A stretch of DNA of 8,445 nt from Hyphomicrobiales bacterium (GTDB taxonomy: Bacteria; Pseudomonadota; Alphaproteobacteria; Rhizobiales; Aestuariivirgaceae), in contig PLXI01000212.1 of NCBI GenBank assembly GCA_003151375.1, positions 1,604-10,048 on the forward strand. Reading direction: 5' to 3'. The translations under genes and the position numbers were made by a program. Below are positions 1 through 5,059 of this stretch, in pieces; position 1 is the first letter of the stretch; each line of letters opens with the position of its first letter. Below the pieces are notes generated by a model, which was given only the letters and a program-made list of their open reading frames with translations, searched no databases and was not told the DNA's origin.

Positions 1-60
1 ACAACACTTATCATTCAACAAGGATTTCGCGCGGTAAGTGGGTTATTGGGGGAGTAAGTT

Positions 61-75
61 TCGGCTCGGCTCGGC
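61..75. repeat. Short TCGGC x3 tandem repeat
   Basis: Three perfect head-to-tail copies of the pentamer TCGGC lie just beyond the 3' end of the minus-strand DUF805 gene. They fall outside any convincing gene. The array is too short to assign a role and may be a slippage product. The rest of positions 1-91 holds no gene and no convincing terminator that I can see. Confidence 0.55.
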
Positions 76-91
76 TGAGTGCGTTGCAGCA

Positions 92-628
92 TTAACGCCG
101 CTTGCCGAAAGAAGCCTGCGTCGCAACGGCAGGGCCCGATGTTGCTTTGGCGGTCTGTTCAGCAGCATATCGTCGGGCATATTCAGCGATATAATCGTCA
201 TCAACCTTTGCCAAACTGCCAGAGTGGTTGGGCATTTCATCGATTTTAGAATCATCTGAACCACTAGAAGTCGGCGTGGAATCATATGTATTGTAGCCCG
301 GTGTTCCCGCCAAAAATCCAAGTTCAATCAGTTGCCACAGTGAGACAAACGGAATGAAGCCGATCAACAGCCACCAACCTGACTTGTTGCGATCATGGTA
401 GCGGCGGATCGCATTGCACAAGCCTGCCCAGCCGCTGACTATCGCGACGACTGCAGAAATGCCGCCCACATTGAGCATGCTATCAACAGCACCTTTGGTG
501 TCATTGGCCGAAAATTTCATTAGGGCATTGCCATAGATAAAAATGAAAACGACCCATTGGGCCAGCGCGATCAGCCAATATTTGAGCCGGGTGTTGCGCC
601 CATTGACCCAGAGAATTTCTCCCAGCAT
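92..628 (-). CDS. DUF805-family inner-membrane protein
   Basis: A 178-residue membrane protein of the DUF805 (YhaH-like) family, whose biochemical role is unknown. The family pattern is clear: an N-terminal GRNTRLKYW segment (residues 10-18), three hydrophobic helices at about 17-37, 50-71 and 84-107, the RRYHDRNKSGWW signature between helices two and three (75-86), and a GYNTY motif at 111-115 after the last helix. Residues 116-178 form a hydrophilic Ser/Asp-rich then Ala-rich tail ending FGKRR, probably cytoplasmic. I chose the ATG at 628 over a TTG at 655 because GAGGTG precedes it by 6 nt; the stop is TAA. The gene is divergent from pyrH and so is not part of that operon. Family assignment is firm; function is not inferable. 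Confidence 0.85.
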   Translation of the reverse strand: MLGEILWVNGRNTRLKYWLIALAQWVVFIFIYGNALMKFSANDTKGAVDSMLNVGGISAVVAIVSGWAGLCNAIRRYHDRNKSGWWLLIGFIPFVSLWQLIELGFLAGTPGYNTYDSTPTSSGSDDSKIDEMPNHSGSLAKVDDDYIAEYARRYAAEQTAKATSGPAVATQASFGKRR

Positions 629-634
629 CGATTT

Positions 635-640
635 CACCTC
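635..640 (-). promoter_or_regulatory. Shine-Dalgarno that sets the DUF805 start
   Basis: On the minus strand GAGGTG sits 6 nt before the ATG at 628-626. This strong ribosome binding site supports that start. The in-frame TTG at 655 would place the site inside the coding region and add nine residues ahead of the family's usual start. Confidence 0.75.
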
Positions 641-750
641 AAGAGTTTGGAACAAATGCCTAAGGCGCGCCGCTTAAACTTCTGTTAAAAGCATGAATCA
701 CAGCTGGCCTATGGCGAATCGCGCCGGGCTTTCTAAAATCGGTCATCACA

Positions 751-772
751 AAGGGTAGAGGCCCTTCGCCTC
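751..772 (+). promoter_or_regulatory. Two mutually exclusive hairpins in the pyrH leader
   Basis: Two overlapping inverted repeats lie just before pyrH. The first pairs AAGGGT (751-756) with GCCCTT (761-766) around a four-base loop, with one G-T wobble. The second pairs GAGGC (758-762) with GCCTC (768-772) around a five-base loop. They share bases 758-766, so only one can form at a time. The second ends 12 nt before the ATG, and pyrH has only a weak Shine-Dalgarno there. The pairing is seen directly; a regulatory role is inference, and short stems like these can arise by chance. Confidence 0.3.
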
Positions 773-784
773 GAGCAGAACTTC

Positions 785-1504
785 ATGAGCAAATTCAAAT
801 ATAAGCGCGTGTTACTTAAAATCTCAGGCGAGGTTTTGATGGGCACCCAGGGCTATGGGATTGATCTCGCCACCGTGGGGCGGGTGGCCGATGAGATCCT
901 GTCGATCAAGAATTCTGGTGCAGAAGTGGCGCTGGTCATTGGTGGCGGCAACATATTCCGTGGCCTAGCTGGCGTAGCCAAAGGCATGGACCGTGTATCC
1001 GCTGATCACATGGGCATCATGGCCACCGTGATGAACGCGCTGGCCATGCAAGGCGTTCTGCAATCCAAAGGTATTGAAGCACGCATGATGTCAGCCATTG
1101 CCATGCCCACTGTGTGCGAAACTTATTCGGCACGCCAAGGCATCTACCATTTGCAGCATGGCCGCGTTGTAATTTGCGCAGCGGGCACGGGCTTGCCGTT
1201 TTTCACAACTGATACAGGTGCTGCCCTTCGCGCCGCTGAGTTGGAATGTGACGCACTGTTCAAAGGTACATCGGTTGACGGCGTTTATTCGGCTGATCCG
1301 AAGACCGACATATCAGCAAAGCGCTTTGAGCAGATAACTTTCAATGAGGTTTTGCAAAAAGACCTTCATATTATGGATCCGGCGGCAATCGCCCTTGCGC
1401 GGGACAATAACATTCCAGTAGTAGTCTTCTCGATCCGTGATGCAGGCAATGTGGCTACGGTCTATGCTGGCCAAGGCCTGTTCACCACAGTTGTAAAGGA
1501 ATAA
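785..1504 (+). CDS. pyrH: UMP kinase (uridylate kinase)
   Basis: A cytosolic enzyme that phosphorylates UMP to UDP with ATP, supplying RNA, DNA and sugar-nucleotide synthesis; the bacterial form is a hexamer of the amino-acid-kinase fold, unrelated to eukaryotic UMP/CMP kinases. At 239 residues it has the normal family length. Visible motifs are LKISGE (11-16), the phosphate-binding GGGNIFRG (53-60), DHMG (74-77), GTGLPFFTTDTGA (134-146) at the UMP site, DGVYSADP (165-172) and MDPAAIALARDN (197-208). The ATG at 785 fits the family N-terminus although its ribosome site is weak. It is the first gene of the plus-strand run and is followed 2 nt later by frr. Unusually, rpsB-tsf does not lie upstream; a divergent DUF805 gene does, so pyrH needs its own promoter within or near 629-784. 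Confidence 0.97.
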   Translation: MSKFKYKRVLLKISGEVLMGTQGYGIDLATVGRVADEILSIKNSGAEVALVIGGGNIFRGLAGVAKGMDRVSADHMGIMATVMNALAMQGVLQSKGIEARMMSAIAMPTVCETYSARQGIYHLQHGRVVICAAGTGLPFFTTDTGAALRAAELECDALFKGTSVDGVYSADPKTDISAKRFEQITFNEVLQKDLHIMDPAAIALARDNNIPVVVFSIRDAGNVATVYAGQGLFTTVVKE

Positions 1505-1506
1505 AC

Positions 1507-2073
1507 ATGGCTGCACCCGCACCTTTTAACGCTGCAGATCTAAAGCGCCGAATGACTGGCGCTATTGACGCGCTCAAGCATGATTTTGGCGGCCTTCGTA
1601 CGGGTCGTGCTTCCGCCGCATTGCTTGATCCCATTATGGTGGATGCCTATGGGGCCAAAACGCCAATTGTGGCTGTGGGCTCTATCACCGTGCCTGAACC
1701 ACGCATGTTGCAGATCAGTGTTTGGGACCGTGGGCTTGTGATCGCCGTTGAAAAAGCTATTCAGCAATCCAACTTGGGCCTTAACCCGCAAACCGAAGGC
1801 AGCGTCATCCGTTTGCGCATGCCGGATTTAACCCAAGACCGCCGTAAGGAACTGGTAAAGGTTGCACATACTTACGCCGAGAAAGCCCGTGTGGCCGTGC
1901 GCAATGTGCGCAGAGATGGTATGGACCAAATCAAGACCCTCGAAAAAGCCTCAGTGATGAGTGAGGATGAAGCCAAGGGTAAATCCGAAGAAGTCCAAAA
2001 AATGACCGACGGCACAATTAAAGACATCGACGCCGCACTAAAACACAAAGAAGCCGAGATCATGCAGGTTTGA
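1507..2073 (+). CDS. frr: Ribosome recycling factor
   Basis: Works with EF-G in the cytosol to split the post-termination ribosome. At 188 residues it is close to the family norm of about 185. Domain I is the long three-helix bundle (about 1-30 and 107-188) and domain II the beta-rich insert (about 31-106). Conserved stretches are GGLRTGRAS (28-36), LTQDRRKELVK (108-118) and VRNVRRD (131-137); Arg132 falls at the same number as the essential Arg132 of the E. coli protein. The start is 2 nt after the pyrH stop, and its Shine-Dalgarno AAAGGA (1495-1500) lies in the last pyrH codons, so the two are probably co-transcribed and translationally coupled. The pyrH-frr pair is one of the most conserved in bacteria. 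Confidence 0.97.
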   Translation: MAAPAPFNAADLKRRMTGAIDALKHDFGGLRTGRASAALLDPIMVDAYGAKTPIVAVGSITVPEPRMLQISVWDRGLVIAVEKAIQQSNLGLNPQTEGSVIRLRMPDLTQDRRKELVKVAHTYAEKARVAVRNVRRDGMDQIKTLEKASVMSEDEAKGKSEEVQKMTDGTIKDIDAALKHKEAEIMQV

Positions 2074-2080
2074 GAAGTTA

Positions 2081-2812
2081 ATGGCCGCCCACCAACCATT
2101 CGTCAGTCCTCGCCATGTTGCTATTATCATGGATGGCAATGGCCGTTGGGCGGAGGCACGTGGACTTCCACGTTCTGCTGGCCATAAGGCAGGCATAGAC
2201 GCGCTGCGCCGTTCAGTCCGTGCCGCTTCAGATCAAGGCATTGAGGTTCTATCAGTCTATGCATTCTCAACCGAGAATTGGCAGCGTCCTAAACGCGAGG
2301 TTATGTTTCTGTTTGATTTGCTGAACCGCTTTATCAAGCAAGATGTGGCCGAACTTCATGCCGCTGGCGTTCATATCAAAATCATTGGTTCACGGGTTGA
2401 TCTCGATGACAAGATCATCAAGCAACTTAAATATGCTGAACGCCTAACCGCAGACAACACCAAACTCAAATTGATTGTTGCCTTCAATTACGGTGCACGA
2501 CAAGAGCTTGCACAAGCTGCCAAAGCTTTGGCCGAGTTGGTTGCTGCAGGAAAAATGAACGCAGCTGACATCACCACAGATCATTTTGAAAATGCTTTGG
2601 ACACGGCGGGCATTCCGCCAGTGGATTTGCTGATCCGCACAGGTGGCGAACAACGCGTCTCCAACTTCATGCTGTGGCAATGCGCTTATGCTGAGTTCTA
2701 TTTCACACCCATTTTCTGGCCGGATTTTGATAGCACTGCGTTGGCCAAAGCGCTGGCTGAATATGCCGCGCGTGACCGGCGTTTTGGTGGCTTAAAAGTA
2801 CAAAGCGCATGA
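2081..2812 (+). CDS. uppS: Undecaprenyl diphosphate synthase (cis-prenyltransferase)
   Basis: Adds eight isopentenyl units in cis to farnesyl diphosphate to make the C55 carrier used for peptidoglycan and O-antigen; a soluble or membrane-associated homodimer. At 243 residues it has the usual length. The diphosphate-binding MDGNGRW is at 17-23 (Asp18 matches catalytic Asp26 of E. coli), AFSTENW at 61-67, the RTGGEQRVSNF signature from 186, the AEFYF segment near 204, and the RRFGG tail at 223-227. RTGGEQR, rather than RTSGEQR, is a common variant. The start is 7 nt after the frr stop, with GAGAAG overlapping that stop as a modest ribosome site. The 3' end runs into a 14-bp tandem duplication shared with the cdsA start. 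Confidence 0.96.
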   Translation: MAAHQPFVSPRHVAIIMDGNGRWAEARGLPRSAGHKAGIDALRRSVRAASDQGIEVLSVYAFSTENWQRPKREVMFLFDLLNRFIKQDVAELHAAGVHIKIIGSRVDLDDKIIKQLKYAERLTADNTKLKLIVAFNYGARQELAQAAKALAELVAAGKMNAADITTDHFENALDTAGIPPVDLLIRTGGEQRVSNFMLWQCAYAEFYFTPIFWPDFDSTALAKALAEYAARDRRFGGLKVQSA

Positions 2813-2832
2813 ATGATACGCCATGAATGATA
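2808..2832 (+). repeat. 14-bp tandem duplication at the uppS/cdsA junction
   Basis: CATGAATGATA occurs at 2808-2818 and again at 2822-2832, a period of 14 bp. The first copy contains the uppS stop TGA overlapped by an ATG (ATGA at 2809-2812); the second contains the cdsA start. Read from 2809, the first copy encodes five codons (MNDTP) and then TGA at 2824-2826, which overlaps the cdsA ATG at 2823. The predicted cdsA N-terminus, MNDNG, begins with the same three residues, as expected if the start region was duplicated. Confidence 0.8.
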
Positions 2833-3668
2833 ATGGCCAGCTAAGTGTGAATAGCAAATGGTCTGATTTGGCGCTGCGCAGCCTTTCGACGATCGTGCTC
2901 ATGCCGATAGCAATTTATTGTATTTGGCAAGGCGGTATTTGGTTTCAAATGTTCATTGGGGTTCTTGCGGTTTTAATCGCGCATGAATGGGCCGACATTG
3001 TGCATGATGGCAATGAACGCGCATTTGCACTTTTGGCACTATCCGGCATGGCCAGCGTTTTTGTTACTGAGACGCAAGGATTGGACGCAGCCTGTGCGGC
3101 AATCCTGATGATTTGGCTACTCAGTGTTTTGCAATGGGTGATGCGAGCGGGGCAGGGATCCATCTGGGGTCTGCTTGGCGTGTTCTATGTGGGCCTGCCT
3201 ATTGTTGCTTTTGTATTATTGCGTGAAGATGCGCCTTGGGGGCGCTTGGCTGTTATCTGGTGTTTCATGATTGTTTGGGTGGCCGATATTAGTGCCTATT
3301 TCTTTGGACGTTTGATTGGTGGCCCAAAACTAGCACCGCGCCTTTCGCCAAAGAAAACCTGGGCAGGGCTGTTGGGCGCGATGCTAGGGGCAGGCGTTGC
3401 TTCCTCCTTATTTGCCTATGAATTGGGTCTGAATATCAAAGTGCTTGCCCTATTGGCCGTCTGCCTCACCGGCGTTGAACAAGCCGGTGACATCATGGAA
3501 AGTACCATGAAGCGGCGCTTTAACCGAAAAGACAGCGGCAATTTCATTCCCGGCCACGGCGGTGTGCTGGATCGAGTTGATGGGCTTTTAGCTGTGGTTT
3601 TGGCTGCTGCTGTGATTGGTTTTGTGCATGTGGCGGGAAGTGCTGCGGCTGGTCTTTTGCTCTGGTAA
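2823..3668 (+). CDS. cdsA: Phosphatidate cytidylyltransferase (CDP-diacylglycerol synthase)
   Basis: An inner-membrane enzyme that converts phosphatidic acid and CTP to CDP-diacylglycerol, the precursor of all bacterial phospholipids. At 281 residues it has the family length and is largely hydrophobic, with about eight membrane segments. The SPKKTWAG motif is at 175-182. The CDP-alcohol signature runs from Ser227 to Asp253 and shows KRRFNRKDSGN, PGHGGVLDR and the metal-binding Asp residues. It begins 10 nt after the uppS stop with no clear Shine-Dalgarno, which points to translation coupled to uppS or to the small leader ORF made by the tandem duplication. In many proteobacteria dxr follows directly; here it does not. 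Confidence 0.95.
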   Translation: MNDNGQLSVNSKWSDLALRSLSTIVLMPIAIYCIWQGGIWFQMFIGVLAVLIAHEWADIVHDGNERAFALLALSGMASVFVTETQGLDAACAAILMIWLLSVLQWVMRAGQGSIWGLLGVFYVGLPIVAFVLLREDAPWGRLAVIWCFMIVWVADISAYFFGRLIGGPKLAPRLSPKKTWAGLLGAMLGAGVASSLFAYELGLNIKVLALLAVCLTGVEQAGDIMESTMKRRFNRKDSGNFIPGHGGVLDRVDGLLAVVLAAAVIGFVHVAGSAAAGLLLW

Positions 3669-3684
3669 CCATATCGCCCGATTG

Positions 3685-3690
3685 TTGACG
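3685..3690 (+). promoter_or_regulatory. Possible -35 element ahead of rseP
   Basis: TTGACG in the cdsA-rseP gap matches the sigma-70 -35 consensus at five of six positions. No good -10 box follows at 16-18 nt, the best nearby being poor TAAGAA-like stretches from 3711. It is recorded as a weak candidate because the gap breaks an otherwise tightly packed gene run. Confidence 0.2.
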
Positions 3691-3730
3691 CAATCCGCAT
3701 GCTTTGTGGTTAAGAAATCACTAATGATTG

Positions 3731-3746
3731 ACCCCAATTTAGGGGT
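3731..3746 (+). terminator. Small hairpin before rseP, possible weak terminator or attenuator
   Basis: ACCCC (3731-3735) and GGGGT (3742-3746) pair around a six-base loop, followed by AATTTAG. The stem is only 5 bp and the following tract is not a proper T run, so efficient termination is doubtful. It lies 20 nt before the rseP ATG, in the place where dxr usually sits. Confidence 0.3.
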
Positions 3747-3766
3747 AATTTAGTCGCGGGGATGTG

Positions 3767-4867
3767 ATGCAAACCTATATCCAATTTGGTGGCGTGGCCA
3801 CTATCGCTTATCTCGTTGCGCTGATTATCATCGTGTTTGTGCACGAAATAGGCCACTTCTTGGTGGGTCGCTGGTGTGGCGTAAAGGTAAATGCTTTCTC
3901 GCTTGGGTTCGGACCAGAGTTGTGGGGCTTTGTGGATGCTAAGGGTACCCGCTGGAAGCTGTGCGCCATACCGCTGGGTGGTTATGTTAAATTCGAAGGC
4001 GATGCCAATACCGCCAGCCTGCCAGATCAAAGCATTGTTCATTCAGCTGACTCCTTGCCAGGTGCTGCGCTCTACAAACGCGCCTTGATTGTTGTGGCAG
4101 GCCCAGTGGCCAACTTTATTCTAGCCATTGCCATATTTGCCAGCGCTTATGGTTTTCTCGGCATTCCGGTAACTGAGCCACGTGTGGGCAGCGTGTTACA
4201 GGGGAGCGCCGCAGAAGCCGCCGGGCTTAAAGCTGGCGATCTCATCACATCTATCGACGGAAAATCGGTTGCCACTTTCCAAGACTTACAAGATATCATG
4301 ATGCTGCACGCCGCAGAGCCTTTGGTCTTGCACATAGACCGCGCGGGGGCTGCTATGGATTTCCAATTCACCCCAAAGATCGTTGAGATTGATGACGGTG
4401 TGGGTGGCAAGGCGCGTATCGCACAAATGGGAATCAGCAGCGACACCAAATTCTCGATGCGCCATGCATCGCCACTCGAAGCGTTGGACAGGGGCATTGG
4501 CAGCACATGGTCAATTTGTAGCGCAACACTGCATGTCGTCGGAAAAATGCTGATAGGCCAAGAAAGCATCAATCAGCTGCATGGCCCGGTCGGCGTGGCC
4601 AAAGTGGCGGGCGAAGCGGCCATGACAGGGGCTTGGAACTTCATCTTTTTTATCGGTATTATTAGCGTTTCCATAGGTCTTGTTAACCTTTTCCCAATCC
4701 CAATACTGGATGGTGGGCACTTGCTTTTCTACTTTATTGAAGCCGTGCTTGGCAGGCCAGTGCGCCGGCAAACGCAAGAGTGGGGATTTCGCATAGGCCT
4801 CTCGGCCTTGCTGGTTCTCATGGTTGTGGTTTCAACTAAAGATGTGTTCTCTCTTTTAGGCCATTAA
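3767..4867 (+). CDS. rseP: RseP/MmpA-type site-2 intramembrane zinc metalloprotease
   Basis: An inner-membrane protease that cleaves membrane-anchored substrates, classically the anti-sigma factor RseA, and remnant signal peptides. At 366 residues with one PDZ domain it resembles the alphaproteobacterial MmpA form rather than the two-PDZ E. coli form. The zinc site HEIGH is at residues 26-30 in the first membrane helix; the second metal-binding motif NLFPIPILDGGH is at 307-318, with Asp315. The PDZ domain spans about 136-205, and a membrane helix at about 105-130 precedes it. I chose the ATG at 3767; a GTG at 3764 is possible and adds one residue. The start is preceded by GGGG at 3758-3761. 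No anti-sigma substrate gene is in the window, so the actual target here is unknown. Confidence 0.94.
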   Translation: MQTYIQFGGVATIAYLVALIIIVFVHEIGHFLVGRWCGVKVNAFSLGFGPELWGFVDAKGTRWKLCAIPLGGYVKFEGDANTASLPDQSIVHSADSLPGAALYKRALIVVAGPVANFILAIAIFASAYGFLGIPVTEPRVGSVLQGSAAEAAGLKAGDLITSIDGKSVATFQDLQDIMMLHAAEPLVLHIDRAGAAMDFQFTPKIVEIDDGVGGKARIAQMGISSDTKFSMRHASPLEALDRGIGSTWSICSATLHVVGKMLIGQESINQLHGPVGVAKVAGEAAMTGAWNFIFFIGIISVSIGLVNLFPIPILDGGHLLFYFIEAVLGRPVRRQTQEWGFRIGLSALLVLMVVVSTKDVFSLLGH

Positions 4868-5059
4868 GTAACGCTAAATGTCTGAACCAGAACAGCAAAT
4901 TGGGGACCTTCGGGCTGAGTAAAACACTTGGATGTTTCATTTGCATTCGTGTCAGTTTTAGTTAAAACCCCAAGAGCAGACTAAAGCTGTGGGATTCTGG
5001 TCTCACGGCCAAGTCTCTATTGTGATCAGGACGGTTTTTTAGTTAGGGTTGTTTTTTTG
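4868..5059 (+). other. 192-nt rseP-bamA intergenic region
   Basis: This is the longest plus-strand gap in the window and probably holds a promoter for bamA, but I find no convincing -35/-10 pair. A small hairpin joins GTTTT (4955-4959) to AAAAC (4964-4968) around a four-base loop. T-rich runs occur at 5035-5040 and 5052-5058. A 14-codon ORF at 4878-4922 lacks a ribosome site and is not called as a gene. No clear terminator for rseP is visible. Confidence 0.35.

Noticed and set aside
5..40. Inverted repeat CACTTA / TAAGTG at 5-10 and 35-40.
   Set aside because: Six pairs with a 24-nt loop and no T tract are within chance expectation; it is not a convincing terminator for the DUF805 gene.
81..98. 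GCGTT/AACGC hairpin overlapping the DUF805 stop codon.
   Set aside because: A five-pair stem with no T run on either strand; not a believable terminator.
43..327. Open frames on both strands overlapping the 3' half of the DUF805 gene.
   Set aside because: The DUF805 frame has family motifs and a strong ribosome site; the alternatives have neither.
661..676. TAAG/CTTA inverted repeat around GGCGCGCC in the divergent region, considered as an operator.
   Set aside because: Only four pairs flank a mismatched GC-rich centre, and no second copy is present; too weak to call a binding site.
4878..4922. A 14-codon ORF (MSEPEQQIGDLRAE) in the rseP-bamA gap.
   Set aside because: It has no Shine-Dalgarno, no recognisable similarity, and is short enough to be chance.
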